A stretch of 64,000 nucleotides of DNA from positions 16,747,001 through 16,811,000 of the forward strand of contig NC_092674.1 of the NCBI RefSeq assembly GCF_964355755.1, given 5' to 3'. This DNA is from Antedon mediterranea (lineage: Eukaryota; Echinodermata; Crinoidea; Comatulida; Antedonidae). A model generated the notes under the pieces. That model saw only the letters and a list, made by a program, of their open reading frames with translations, did not search any database and had not been told where the DNA came from. Both the position numbers and the translations under genes were made by a program. How positions within the stretch are numbered: the first letter of the stretch is position 1; every line of letters starts with the position of its first letter. Positions 12,801 to 24,638 of this stretch are shown here, one piece after another.

Positions 12801-15800
12801 TGTATGTAGACAGTAATCTGTAAAATCTTGAAAATAATAAATAATGAATTCTTGCTGTTAACCTAGGCCAGTATCTATGTATAAATTTACGTAAGGGAAA
12901 AATTCGGTAAATCGCGCGTTATTTCTAGAATGTTTACTCGATGGTATATAAAGTTGATCCGTACTTTCGATACTGATTTTAACCACCTGATGTAACCCTG
13001 TTTACTAATTAAATTGAGTTCGATAATTAGTTATTGACAATTAAAACGAATTTAGGTTCATCGGTTTGCCCCAAATAGGGGTGTTTTCCGATCGTGGTAT
13101 ACACTGTCTAATGCATGTCCATCTTGAAAAATACCCACATACAATAATACGAGGATACTTCGCATTTTCCTATCTCCTCCTACGATAATTGTTTTTAATG
13201 GCTGAAAACCGGTTGAACAGCTCGAGTACAGCATCATAATGTTGAAGACAGGCCGATTTTCTTTAAAAAATGCTATTTTGGTAGATTTACTGTAATATAC
13301 GTTTATACAAATGTGTTGATTTGCAATTATGAATGGAACATTCCAAATTATTTGGTTTAACCATGCATGCACAGGGAAAATTTTCATTTAAAAATTTTGT
13401 TTAGCAATATTGCTAATAAAACTGATTTTTAAGTCGAGAAACATAGTTTTGTATTGTATTTTTTGCTACACAATTTTCAAAATGTGTAGCAATGAGGTTG
13501 TTTTGTATAGCTTTTTGCTACGCTACACTGGCGAAAATGTTCTCTGATGCATACCTCCATGGTTTAACACAAGTAGGTAAATTTATGGGCCTTTGGAGAA
13601 TAAACATAAATAGTATTGTAATGCTATACAATACTGTAAATAGGTATTAACCACTTTTGATCGCCATTTGAATCGCAAATTTCTTATTGTGTGTGTTGGT
13701 ACTGTTAGATATAATAATAAACTTTATTACTGTGAGTGTGGGTAGCCCCTACTTTTAGATTATAAACACATAATAATATAATACTTTATTACTGACAGTT
13801 GCTTCTCAATGTTTGTATTAATTAATGATTGAAAAAAATATAAACGTCGTAGTGGTGTATCATTACATGTACTTTACTATTTCAATCGACAATGAAAGTG
13901 ACAGTTTTAACAAAGTATTAAATCGGAAATGTTTTACTCTATTTAGTGGTATATTATTTATAGGCCTATAAAAAAAAAATTTCGTTACTGAGTGGATAAT
14001 AAAGAAATATAAAGAATAATTTAATATAAAGAATATATTTAAAAATTGTTCCTCCGTACCTATCCTCATCCTCATCCCCAACCCTCAACCCTAATGTTAG
14101 ATACAAAACACAAATTGGGTTTGTTTAAAGATGTATTGTCCCTGTGACTAATTCCAAAAAAATAAAAAATAAAAGATTTCGAAAAAAGGTGGGTCATTTT
14201 GAAGTATCATAATAGTTATTAACTATCACCAAAAATTTTTCGGGGAAAAAAATCATTTAACTGAAATACAGACGTTTTTTTTGTTTAAAAAATAACTTTG
14301 ACTTCCAGTCAAAGTTTTCGATCAAAACATATCTCATAATGCAACACGCTTGTATTGGCTACTCTGTATGCATAATCATAAAACTTCCTCACGATCTGTG
14401 TGAAAATACCTTCTCAACCGTGACGAGTTGTAAACAATCCTAATTAGCATCATGCATAATTCGTACTCATGGTTTAAAATCTTTGTTTACTTTCGCTCGC
14501 AAACGATTTTCCAGACGAAATGTAATCAAACTAATTTACCTGTTAATTACGTAAACTTGTTGTTTTTGGCTCGAATTTTCAACTTAAAGTGAATAACTTT
14601 AATATTACTTTGATATGGCCAATTTAAATTTAGAATATTTTGATCTTCATTTTTTTGTGTTCAAGGGACAGTACATCTTTAAATGAGTCCAAATCAAAAA
14701 TTTGGACTCATTTTGTGACCAGTTTCGCTTTCGGAAGTAATTCCCAGGGTGCTAATTTTGGTTGACTACATAAATCATTGTGTCTATTTATTTGTTTCTG
14801 TAAACGACAATATTTTATAGTCCTGCGGTACGTACATTTGAAATCGCCAGTTTTTTTTCGCTGAAATGTATTCGAGAACCATCTGTGGGCACGACCTAGA
14901 TGGTACGCGAGCGAAGCGAGCGTACCATCTAGTTATAATAATTCACTGTCAAATAATCAAAACATTATTTCTGGTATTTACAATGAATCCCATTTGACTG
15001 TCAATCTAGACCGATATTATAATACTGTAATCGCTGTCAGATAATCATTGAATTATTATAAAAAAAGTACACATAGTAAAGTTTTGTTTGTAATAGGATA
15101 CTTCACACTTGAAGTATCTAGGCTTGATGAAGTGACCCCTAGACTTGACCTTAGCAAAAAATAAACTAAAGTGACAGAAATTGAGTTTGTTTCATATTAA
15201 AGTATGAATTCTTGTTGTATTTTACTTCAAATACAAAAGTTATTCACTTCTGTAACAAAAAAATAATATTTATTCACAAGAAACGTTTAATTATAACCTA
15301 AAAACCATTGTCTGACAGACAATTTAAGTATTTTTTGCTTTAAATTAAATTTTTTCAGGTAAATAATTGTTTGGTTAACGTAAATAACTATTATGTGACA
15401 CTAAAATGACACATTCAAAAACAAATTTGAAATAAAAAATATTTTTCAGGGGGACAATATATCTTTAAAACTATTACGCAACAAGCGAGCAGCGTTTATT
15501 GTAAGAAATATTTTTTGTTATATTCACTCTAATGGTAGTTTCTTGTGAAAAATGACCGGGAGTAGGACTTTTGACCTATGACCTCACTTTTAAAGATGTC
15601 ATTTTCTCAAAACCAGTTGTCATAGAAACCTGGTTTTAGTCTCACAAGCAATCCGGACCAGGACCACTTTTTTTTATTTTACTTAGGCTGTACGTCCATT
15701 GAAATATAAAAAATATTTTTGAAAAATAATAATTAAAAAAATTAAATAATAAAAAAAGGTCCACAGTAGGATTTGAACCATGGATCTCAACAATTAGCCT

Positions 15801-18800
15801 AATCACATGTAGCACTAAAGACACAAAAATAAAAAATATATATTTTCCGGAGACGGAAGATGCACTCACAGAGTTGTTGTTGACTGTTAATAGCTTCTGC
15901 TGAAATGTAAAATAACAGTTAATTTAAAACAATAACAAATAACAATTTACACACAGACTGCATTGATTTTAAAGTTAAATCATTACCCAAAATTACTTTG
16001 AATGGTAATGAACATTTAAATGTATTATTCTTCATTTTAGAATGCTGGGCATGTTATCATGTAGTATGTTTTCAAACAACCAAAGATTGTAAAAAATGTG
16101 AGCGGATAAAGGCAAGGTAAGATTAGAGTAATAATGCATACTATATCATATATAATGATGCATACTAAAGATTCATAGAGAAACAAATTTTGTGTACCCT
16201 AGATATTACTGGATTTTTACTAACGAATGTTTTACTTCAAAACATTTCTTGACGTTATACACAAGAATGCGAAAGGTATGACAGGGAAATAAGTTATGAA
16301 ACACCATAGATCCTCTGACGTATTTGTATGGATTGATAAATTACACAATGTGAACATTACAATGAAAATTACATGAATTACGTTTTATACAATGCCTCTA
16401 AGAAATGCAATTTGTTAAATTGAAAGTGCAGTAAAATTTGAATCATTACAGTGAAACAAATTCTCTGTGCCTATTGGTCAAATAACAAAATAGGCATTGT
16501 TTGCTTAATACAGGATTGGTTGGTTGACCATACATATTGTGGACATAAATCAGATTCCAAATAGACTGGACTGTACAAACATGGTTTCCCAATTTGTAGA
16601 AAAATGATGCCAGATTTAGGGTAAAAGGATTCCAGATATTAAATCAAATTATGCCAGATTTGTTAGCATCCTGATATCCAGATAGAACAAAATTATGCCA
16701 GATTTGGCCAAAGTATTGGCCATGTGATCCAAAATGACCAATCCAAAAGAATAATGCAGTCAAATCTCTCAATACCAAACTATTTGAAAACCAGAAACTC
16801 TATACCAAAAGGTCCCAAATTCATTTTTATCATCAAAACTACATTCCGATTACCATAATTTCGGATTTTTCATTTTGGATGACATGACAAATATTTGCTG
16901 CGATGTTCTGAGGTTTTGTTTAAGTGCATACATGGAGGAAATCAATAAATAGTTTGACTTATAATTGTATAATACTTATACATAAATTATATACAAAATA
17001 TTAAAAAATTTCTGAATTCATCATTTGTCGGGTTATGGCCCGCCTATAAAAATATATATGAAAATTAAGCAAATTTATTAGTTATCTGCACTTTGGCGGA
17101 TAACTCCTTGTAATTGTATGAGATCATCTTCTTTCTTTTTTTTCTGTATTATTCTTCTTTCTTTACACCCTTTTTTGTGCATACATCTCTAAAACGTCAC
17201 AATATTTCATAACTTTGTAAACATATCGACATTTACATGAATTGTGCACCTCCAATTTTTAAATGATGTCACAACTTGCAGCAACATGACTTACGCACGA
17301 TTTTATGGATTTTATTGATTCATCATAGATTAAAAACCAAATATCATTTTTTATTGACACTTGCTGAGAATTTAATTCATATCAAGTGTCAACTTTGTGT
17401 GGAGTGAAAATGGCGTGTTTCACACAAAGTTAAGCGCGCACACGCATTTAAAATCATTTCAAATCAACTTTCTATATGTTTCAGGACTTTTTGAGCATTT
17501 GAAAATGTTCATATTTTTTGTGTGTTTCGCGCGCATGCTTGCGGACAACTCGTACACTCATAGTTTTTGCAATTAATTTTTGTTCATCTTCATTCATTTT
17601 ATGAACTTTAATTGCAGAATAACGATGCATGTGCACGTTAAACTTTAAAAACTGTGCTCATAAAAATTGCTAATTCAATGCAAATTTATGAAAAATATGC
17701 CTATGAATGGTGACCCACCATTTTTTCAAATTATTATGAAAGCTAATGAGTAGTAGATATGAATTAATGTAATATTGTTACTTGACAACTGTTCTGACGT
17801 CAACATATGGCCACTCAAATGAAAAAAATTGGATTTTTGTCTATTTTGTCATAGTTTATCATATTCAAAATAGCGCGTCTTGCTTATCCGTTCTCTCAGA
17901 TTATCATATGTTCTGTCTAAATCAATTATCTTGCTTATAAAAAAATATTTTAATTTTTATGACGTTATCATGTCAAAACATTGGAATAACTTGGGGTCAC
18001 TTAATTTCATATATACAGTAAATTTAAATCTGTTATAATTACTCAGAATAAAATGTGACCTTTGTGGTTAAAACGTATTATCAAAGCTGTTGAATTGTAG
18101 ATATGAATTCATGTAACAATTTTGAGTTCAAACCCTCCCACTTACCACCCCCACCACCCCAGTGTACATTTCAGTTTCAATTATTGATTAATTTTTGGAT
18201 ACAATTAATCGTGGTTGGTCCATCAAAGGCTCCACTTTTTGGTTATCCGCACTTGGCGGATAATCCCTTGTATTTGTCAGGATCTTTTTTTTTCCTTCAT
18301 CTTTCTTATTTTTCTTTCTTCCACAAATGTTGTTGCACGCATATCTCTCATTCTATCACCGGTTAAATCTAAAAATCAAAACTAGACCACATTGTAATTA
18401 CAGATAATTACATTACATCATTTATTTTGGACACTGTTTGTGTCCATAAGCAGCTGTAGTTTTATTTTCTATAGTTCTATAACTTAATTCATATTCATAT
18501 TTTATCATTAAAATGTTTTAATCTGCCGACTGATTGACATACTTCAACATGCACCTCTCATGCACGTTGTCACTTTCATATCCAGTATTGCGCTTTTATA
18601 CAGAACGGATTATTACAGAAGTACAAATAGCTAACAAATCTCCCACACAAAAAAATTGTAAAAATAATATCAAAACCATTGAATTAAAAATAAAATGTAA
18701 ATGAATAAAAATGAACAAACACAAACAAAAATGATTCCAAATGGTTTTATATATTGTTGAACATGAAAACAACTTAACAATTTGTGTTTCAACAGCAATG

Positions 18801-20972
18801 TATTTTTTTTATGTTAAACTTCGTAATTTCATCTATGCTACACACTGTATATAACATATATAGTGTATTCTGTAAATACTGTAAGTAATATGCTGTATGA
18901 CACAAAACAGGTACAATTCAGCACTGTAAACATATTTAATAACTAGTTCTATATAACGGTGTTACGTTCTCACAGAATGCCCATCTTGCATTACGGGGAA
19001 TATTCCTAGTAATATTACTAGGTCTAAACAGGGAAGAAATTTAACTCTTCCCTGGTCTAAAGCAGGTCATGTCGATGCCGGCATGATGCCAAGACGACCT
19101 GTTTTCACAGAAAACCATACCTGCATGGTAATGGTATATTCCCGCAACATTCCTGGCACACAGCTCTGTGAGAAAGGGCTAATCTGTTATAGCTCCTCGG
19201 AATAAAAAGTGAACCGCATGATTAAAACTTATTATGGAAGCTGTTGAATTGTAGATATAAATTCATATAAACATTTTTTCTATATGATGTCATGACGTCA
19301 TCATGGCCAGTTGAATTCAAAAAGTCAGATTTTCATCTCTTTCGTAAAAATGTGCCTTTTATCAGATGACCTTCCTCTATTATGTGGTGTCCCACAAGGT
19401 TCGGTGCTTGGACCACAGCTGTTTTCCATCTATGTTGCCCCAGTTGCTGAAATAATACGAAGACACGGATTATGTCATCATTTCTATTCAGATGATATAC
19501 AAATCTACGTTTCTGTCAAGCCTTGCCAGACCAAGTTTCTGTCCGCCGTAAAACGGTTAGAATCATGCACTGCTGAGATTAGAAAATGGATGGGCTCCAA
19601 CTTCCTCAAGCTAAATGATAAAAAGACTGAGGTGATCCTATTTGGTTCTGTTCAGCAGAGAAAAAAGATCCGGTTTGATGGCCTACATATTGGTGGCGTA
19701 CTAGTCAATCCATCATCAGAAGTTCGTAACCTTGGTGTACAACTTGATTGTAAAATGACCATGGAATCACATATCAACAAAATCTGCCGATCTGCTATTT
19801 TCCATTTATGTAACATCGCCAAGATCAGACGTTACCTGAACCATTGTGCAACAGAGCAGATTGTACATGCTTTTGTTACCAGTCGGCTTGATATGGGAAA
19901 TTCCCTGCTGTATGGTCTGCCAAAGAAGCAGTTGCGGACTCTCCAGAAGGTGCAAAATTGGGCAGCTCGCTTGGTGATGTGTGCCAAGAAGTATGATCAC
20001 GTCACACCATTGTTCAAAGAGTTAAATTGGCTACCCATGGAGTCGCGTGTTAAATTTAAGATCCTGCTGCTGGTGTTCCGATGCCTAAATAGTTGCGCTC
20101 CAAAATATCTCTCAGAATTGTTGACAGTCAAGAAGGGAAAGCGAGAACTAAGATCTAGTCATCAGGTGCTACTGGACATTCCAAGGAGCAAACATAGTTG
20201 GGTTGGAGAGATCGGACTTTCAGTGTTGCTGGACCTAGGCTCTGGAACCACCTACCCTTGAACATTAAACACACATCATTATTGAGTCACTTTAAGTCAC
20301 TACTCAAAACTCACCTTTTCTGATTTTTTACAGTGCCATGAGCAATGAATGTTGGAATTGATTGATTGATTGATTTTAAAATAGCGCGCATCTCGCTTTC
20401 TCGTGTCTAAAATTCTTAAAATTTTAAGTAATGTAATTATTTTGATAATTACCTTCTAAAATTGCTATCTTTATGTTACATTTTGATGACATTATCATGT
20501 TAAAAATTGGATCAAAAATAGATTAAAATTTCTCATCTATGCTACACTGTATATAACATATACAGTGTATTCCGTAAATGCTTTATGACACAAAATAGGT
20601 ACAATTCAGCATTGTAAACATATTTAATTCATGTCATAGGATGGCATAATAATTGTTGCCGTTCATATTTTAATGTATGTGTATGTTGCGTTTGCACGGA
20701 TAACCTGAACTCGTCAAAGTAACGAGTTCAAATCTAGTTCCAGATTCGAACTCTCCATAACAAATCCTGGCTACGGGCCTGTTATTTGTATATTATTGGT
20801 TTTATTGTTATAATTATAAAATAAACCTTAATACATATTTTTTTAAGATGGTGGGATTTACAGTCAGTCTTTCAATTGAGCTAGTACAGAACTATTCCAA
20901 TTTTTTTTTTTTTTCAGGAGATCAAACCTTGCTTCAAACTCTAGTCAACAGAAAGTCATAGCCAGCCAATAA
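9651..20972 (+). CDS. RUBCN: Rubicon-like protein, C-terminal exons (Rubicon-homology domain)
   Basis: Four + strand exons (9651-9804, 11969-12062, 16041-16116, 20918-20972) join in phase, with GT-AG ends throughout, to give the last ~125 residues and stop codon of a Rubicon-homology (RH) protein. In order they show [20 protein letters not shown], then [38 protein letters not shown] and a short basic tail. The Cys/His pattern (CxxC, CxxC, CxxCYH, CxxC) is the zinc-binding RH fold shared by Rubicon, Pacer, PLEKHM1 and DEF8. In Rubicon this region binds Rab7 on late endosomes and limits autophagosome maturation. The spacing and the DIIFPFEL motif fit Rubicon best; a PLEKHM/DEF8 relative is less likely. 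The upstream RUN-domain exons are not in the window. Introns of 2.2, 4.0 and 4.8 kb are filled by Helitrons and a LINE. Confidence 0.85.
9969..11160 (+). mobile_element. Non-autonomous Helitron H1
   Basis: It starts A|TCTATATATAAATTATGG and ends in a GC-rich hairpin followed by CTAG|T (11157-11160). This is the TC...CTRR layout, between host A and T, of rolling-circle Helitrons. The 3' palindrome TAGAGGGGG-AGCGAGCGAAGCGAGCTC-ACCCTCTAG resembles those of H2 and H4. No Rep/helicase gene. It sits in the RUBCN intron A-B. Confidence 0.65.
10687..10705. repeat. Poly-C run
   Basis: Nineteen consecutive C, followed by ACACACA, inside Helitron H1. Confidence 0.95.
11262..11345 (-). repeat. Fragment of the repeat that surrounds the hammerhead at 59.9 kb
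   Basis: TTTCAGTATATCACCGGGT followed by GTTTAGAATTAATGTTCT is the reverse complement of 60040-60108. The segment 9938-9968 (TGTGCCAGTTCTGCGGTACA) matches 59858-59878. So both flanks of Helitron H1 carry pieces of the same repeat, without its ribozyme part. Confidence 0.65.
11346..11968. other. RUBCN intron sequence, nothing recognised
   Basis: AT-rich intron sequence. The small overlapping frames on both strands between 11316 and 11570 show no family resemblance. Confidence 0.4.
11969..12062 (+). CDS. RUBCN: RUBCN-like exon B (first zinc cluster)
   Basis: Acceptor TATTTTTTAG; 94 nt ending in phase 1 before GTTGGT. It encodes [19 protein letters not shown] followed by FPFEL and HQCQ, the diagnostic core of the RH domain. 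Confidence 0.9.
12415..12437. repeat. (TTCAA)n tract, possible LINE 3' tail
   Basis: Four to five TTCAA units followed by TTTCTTTATTGCTGCAAATG. A pentamer repeat next to a TTTATTGC motif is typical of the reverse complement of a LINE or SINE tail. The rest of 12063-12873 shows no gene. Confidence 0.45.
12874..14932 (+). mobile_element. Non-autonomous Helitron H2
   Basis: Begins A|TCTATGTATAAATTTACG and ends in the hairpin GGTACGCGAGCGAAGCGAG... plus CCATCTAG|T (14929-14932). Its first ~900 bp match H3 (39590-40181) and, with the 3' end, H4 (54039-55481). A reverse-strand frame at 13058-13387 keeps about 59 codons in common with H4. No helicase domain. It fills much of the RUBCN intron B-C. 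Confidence 0.75.
14933..16040. other. RUBCN intron, mostly unrecognised
   Basis: AT-rich sequence with one tRNA-like SINE head on the reverse strand (15758-15830). No further exon was found. Confidence 0.4.
15758..15830 (-). repeat. tRNA-like SINE head
   Basis: On the reverse strand GGTTCAAATCC (complement of 15769-15779) is a good RNA polymerase III B box, 40-45 nt after a weak A-box-like GTGATTAGGCTAA. It lacks a complete cloverleaf, so it is a tRNA-derived repeat, not a tRNA gene. Confidence 0.45.
16041..16116 (+). CDS. RUBCN: RUBCN-like exon C (CxxCYH cluster)
   Basis: Acceptor TTCATTTTAG, donor AAG|GTAAGA. 76 nt starting with the two bases that complete the codon split by exon B. It encodes [19 protein letters not shown] then ERIKAR. 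This matches the ECxACYH...CPRCER layout of Rubicon C termini, where here a Lys replaces the usual Pro-Arg between the last cysteines. Confidence 0.88.
16117..17075. other. RUBCN intron, nothing recognised
   Basis: AT-rich sequence. GATTCCAGAT/TATGCCAGAT words recur between 16548 and 16710 as a degenerate local repeat. No coding signal. Confidence 0.35.
19029..19054. repeat. Hairpin CAGGGAAGA...TCTTCCCTG
   Basis: A short perfect inverted repeat around AATTTAAC. Nearly the same hairpin occurs at 29379-29405. Confidence 0.6.
19340..20380 (+). pseudogene. L2/CR1-type LINE, reverse transcriptase C-terminal half
   Basis: The + strand frame begins inside the RT domain: [15 protein letters not shown] (RT block 4), then [10 protein letters not shown] with the catalytic YSDD in place of the usual YADD. 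The thumb and C-terminal region follow ([38 protein letters not shown]). The frame shifts near 20210, after which [15 protein letters not shown] appears in another frame. The 3' end is a (TTGA)n tail at 20358-20378, as in L2 elements. The copy is 5'-truncated and cannot move itself. It sits in the last RUBCN intron, in sense. Confidence 0.9.
20918..20972 (+). CDS. RUBCN: RUBCN-like terminal exon with stop codon
   Basis: A long pyrimidine tract ending TTTTCAG precedes 20918. The first base completes the Arg codon begun by exon C, then [17 protein letters not shown] and TAA at 20970-20972. The RR-x-x-L-A start resembles the ARREALA-type tail after CPRCER in Rubicon. Phase agreement supports it, but the exon is short. 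Confidence 0.75.
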
Positions 20973-21430
20973 AAGTGACGAAAAAGAAGATGTAGATGCA
21001 CAGCACAGATTTTACCAGCTATTTGTGAAGAATGTAAAGAACATTACTAGAAATTTAAATCACACTAACACCAATATTTATCTATCTATAAGTGAAATAT
21101 ATTCAATTACTTAATTTATAAATTGTGTTTTAATAATAGGATACTGTGTTTTTAAACACAGTATTCCATAAGATTTTGGAAGCAGTTTACTTTATTTAAT
21201 TTTAGCTACTGGGAGAATTTTTACAGTGGTCATTTTACAAATAAATGTGTCACTAATTTTAAGATGGTGCAAAATAACATGCATACTTTTAATATCGATT
21301 TCTAGTAAAAAAAAAAGAATTTGACTTGTTTTATCATACTGTAGTTATCAAATAAATTTAAAATGACACTAGTAATGAATTTTTAAAAATAAGAACCTAC
21401 TGTATAAATAAAGCAGCTTATTTCTCAAAA
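20973..21430 (+). other. Probable 3' UTR of the RUBCN-like gene
   Basis: AT-rich non-coding sequence after the stop codon, with AATAAA at 21240-21245, 21351-21356 and 21407-21412. Which polyadenylation site is used cannot be told. Confidence 0.5.
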
Positions 21431-22135
21431 GTATCCTAGACAAGATACAGATTAGGATCTTTACAAGCACCATCATGAATACTATAATAAATTTAAAACA
21501 TATAAATAAATACTATATATTATAATATATATTAAATTTACTTAAATATTTTTGTTTTTTGTGTTTCTTTTGTGCTGAAATAGATCTTTTTAACCAACTT
21601 GTTTTTTTTACCAGCCTTAATAGCTGCCATGGATTTCAAACTAGCCAAAATTCTACTACCTCCCATTGTACCCATGTCAAAAAATACATATAATAGTTAT
21701 TTGGCCCATTAAAACAAGTCATGTGGCCATATTATTTTTTTAAATAACTATTGAGAAATTTTTGTGTCATGATTATCAACATTTATACCACTTCTAATGA
21801 GTTTATTTTCTCCAATATTGTTAGCAAGTATTTCAATTTGATACAGGATTTTCCAAAGCCAAATTTCTTATAAGATGCAATCATAAAAGGTCTTTCAATA
21901 CTGTCAAGTCCTTTTGAAAGTCAAGCGATATCACACTAAGGAAAACCTTACTGCTACCAGTCCTGCTATTTGATCTGGACTCGAGACAATAGAATTACAT
22001 TCTATATCAGGACAATAGATGTTTCATAGTTACTAAAACGTCAGATCTAAATAAACTGAAATTATAATTTTAATATTTATTTTTGCCATCTGTAGTAGTT
22101 ATTTATTTATTCATAGGAATCACATTTATATCGGT
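21431..22135. other. No gene recognised
   Basis: Very AT-rich sequence up to the left LTR. No exon or repeat family was identified. Confidence 0.35.
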
Positions 22136-22139
22136 ACAT

Positions 22140-22710
22140 TGTCACACAGCTGTTTACTGTACTCGCTTGTTTATGAATATATTGCTGTGTGCACTTTCAC
22201 TGTGGAAATAATTACTCCCTTTTCTATTTACTTAGGACTTTGGTATGTCCGAATCTACCCCCCCCCCCCCCCTGGGTCAGCGATTTGACATATTGATGAC
22301 CATGTTTACCAACTTTGTATAATTATCAGAATCAGACCACTTTCTATTTTTAAATTGTGTTACCCAGTGAATTCTGATTGGATAAGTACCTATATGTAAA
22401 ATAGTTAACTACTCCCCTTTAAATAGCAGCTACACCCAAAGACTGTTAGTTGTTGTGTTGTGGTTCTTCTGCTGCTTTCTCCCACCAACTCACTCCATCC
22501 TTATTTGTGGATGTTACTTGGCTTCTTATAGTGCAATTCTGGCTAAGACTACATTTTTGTTCTTTAATGTTCACCACCTCCTAAATTGACCAAACTCACA
22601 TATATTTTATGTTACTTTATTTGGTTATCGTTGTGTAAATAAATTGTATATATTGTAACTCCAGTTCTTACTTCTTTCTGTACATGTGTTATTGAGCCGT
22701 GCATGTGACA
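22140..22710 (+). repeat. 5' LTR
   Basis: 571 bp, TG...CA. It differs from the 3' LTR by point changes and indels, including ~15 bp near 22245 and a length-variable poly-C run (about 22258-22272). Confidence 0.93.
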
Positions 22711-22715
22711 GAAAT

Positions 22716-22732
22716 TGGGGGCTCGTCCGGGA
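22716..22732 (+). other. Primer binding site, tRNA-Pro type
   Basis: TGGGGGCTCGTCCGGGA lies five bases after the 5' LTR. It is complementary to the 3' end of tRNA-Pro, the primer also used by murine leukaemia virus. Confidence 0.85.
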
Positions 22733-22797
22733 AACGTGAACACTTTTGATTATTTTTCTTTTAATTTGACTTTAATTATTTTTATATTCTAAACAAG

Positions 22798-24057
22798 ATG
22801 GCATTTGTGTTGGCAAAGTTTGTTGAATCGCCTTCTCTAGAAGTTCTAGACAAATGTAAAAAGGTAGATCTTTTAAGCATAATAAAACATTTTAAGTTAG
22901 AGAGTGATCAAAAGATGAGGAAACCTCACTTAAGAAATTTTATTATTGATCATTTAGTTGATAATGACATCTTAGATGAAGAGGCTCTACAGTATTTAGA
23001 AAGGGTCAATGAACCTCCTTCTGTAGAATTAGAAATTGAAAAGATGAAATTGCAAATGCAGGTAGATCACCAAAAATTTGATCAACAACTAGCTTTAGAA
23101 CGTGAAAAGTTAGAACTAGAGAATGAAAGGCTTAAAATTGAATTTGAGCACCAAGTGAAACTTAGAGAAGTAGAATTAAATACTAGACCAAAACCAGTGC
23201 CTATGTTCGATGTTAGTAAGAACATAAGATTAGTTCAACCTTTTAAAGAGGTCGAAGTAGATAAGTACTTTCAACATTTTGAAAAAATAGGTCAGCAGTC
23301 CATGGAGTGGCCGAAAGGTAAATACACCCTATTGTTACAGAGTGTTTTAGTAGGTGTATGCTTCATTAAGTCCAGGGGACATTAATAATTACGACTTAGT
23401 TAAGAAGGCTATCCTTAAAGCATACGAGTTAGTACCTGAAGCATATCGACAAAAATTTCGTAACTATACTGTTAGGGACAAGCAAACCTATGTAGAATTT
23501 GCTAGGGAACAAGAAAATCTGTTTGACAGGTGGTGCACTTCACAAGAGGTTAATGGCAATTATGCTAATCTCAGATCAGAGAACTTACCCTAATTGAACA
23601 ATTTAAAAACTGTTTACACCCAGCACTTAAAACCCATTTAGATGAAAAGAAAGCAAAAACTTTAAAAGAAGCAGCAATACTTTCCGATGATTATGCCTTG
23701 ACCCACAAAGGGGTATTTACATCTAACAAGCCCTATGCTAGTATTAGTAGTAGTAAACAGGGTGCTGGTCAGTCACCAAAACCTAGACCGGAATCTCCTC
23801 CGAAGGGGTCGAGTGACCAGAAACCATCCCCTAATGAATTTAAGTTGAACAGTAAGGCTAGTCTTAAATGCAACTATTGCAAAAAAGTAGGACATATTAT
23901 GTCTGAATGCTATTCGCTTAAGCGTAAGGAAGCACTTAAAGCAAATACTAATCAGCCTGAGTCGAAACCGAGTGGTTGTATTGCTAAACCCAACCCAATC
24001 ACCATAACTGATATTGATAATACTGCTTTATCATCAATCAAAATCTCAGTTATGTGA
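22798..24057 (+). pseudogene. Broken gag (capsid and zinc knuckle)
   Basis: ATG at 22798 opens a 195-codon frame: an N-terminal SAP-like helix pair (CKKVDLLSIIKHFKLES), a charged coiled-coil at residues ~80-125 (LELEIEKMKLQMQ...), then capsid. The frame shifts near 23360. The capsid core continues in a second frame to 23593 (AYELVPEAYRQKFRNYTV), and after another shift to 24057. The last part has a CCHC zinc knuckle, CNYCKKVGHIMSEC (CX2CX4HX4C), for RNA binding. At least two frameshifts prevent a full-length product. Confidence 0.85.
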
Positions 24058-24400
24058 TTTTTCACCATTTATTTTTAATGGTTATGTATCTCTAGAAGAG
24101 AACTCCAAACAAGTACCTGTCCGTATCCTTAGAGATACTGGTGCCTCCCAGTCTTTGATTTTAGAAGGTATCTTACCCTTGTCTGTGAGAGCTCCGCCAC
24201 TGGATCCAGTGTACTTTTACAGGGCGTTAGTCTGACCCCATTTGTTGTTAATTTACACAGCATATATTTAAAATCGGACTTAGTATCGGGAATAGTAAAA
24301 ATAGGCGTTCAGAAGAAACTGCCTTTTGAAGGTATCACCTTCTTGCTAGGTAATGATCTAGCTGGTGCTCGCGTTATTACCGAGCCTGTTGTTTGTTCCG
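24058..24400 (+). pseudogene. Aspartic protease region, broken
   Basis: RDTGASQSLI (about 24130-24160) contains the DTGA catalytic motif of retroviral-type aspartic proteases, and LLGNDLAGARV near 24340 is the usual C-terminal flap-side motif. A stop at 24233-24235 and a frame change separate the two halves. Confidence 0.8.
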
Positions 24401-24638
24401 ATCCGGTGAAAGCTGGATCGGAACCTTTTGACTCATTTTTTCCGTTATGTGCCATAACTAGGTCTATGAGTAGTAAATCTATATCTTCGGATGATGAGAT
24501 TGATTCCTACTTGCACCTCAATCTGAGGTTAATGATATGGGTACACAGCCAACTAATAAGTCAATGAATGACTTTTCAAAAATTTAACACCCTACAAATA
24601 GGGATCAATTTATTCAGGAACAGGGCAAAGATCCTGAT

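Larger units (their letters stand above)
17076..20737 (+). mobile_element. Helitron-like element(s) with nested LINE
   Basis: The 3' end at 20705-20737 is a hairpin, AACTCGTC-AAAGTA-ACGAGTT, followed by AAATCTAG|T, the same layout as the element ending at 31973. Two 5'-type ends with GTTATCYGCA...GGCGGATAA (17081 and 18240) are followed by ~130 bp of shared sequence, so two copies may be nested or tandem. An L2-type LINE (19340-20380) lies inside. A 110-bp direct repeat (18829-18948, 20528-20633) flanks the LINE. Boundaries are approximate. Confidence 0.5.

Noticed and set aside
13058-13387. 109-codon frame as a host gene
   Set aside because: The sequence is repeated in Helitron copies H3 and H4, so it belongs to the mobile element.
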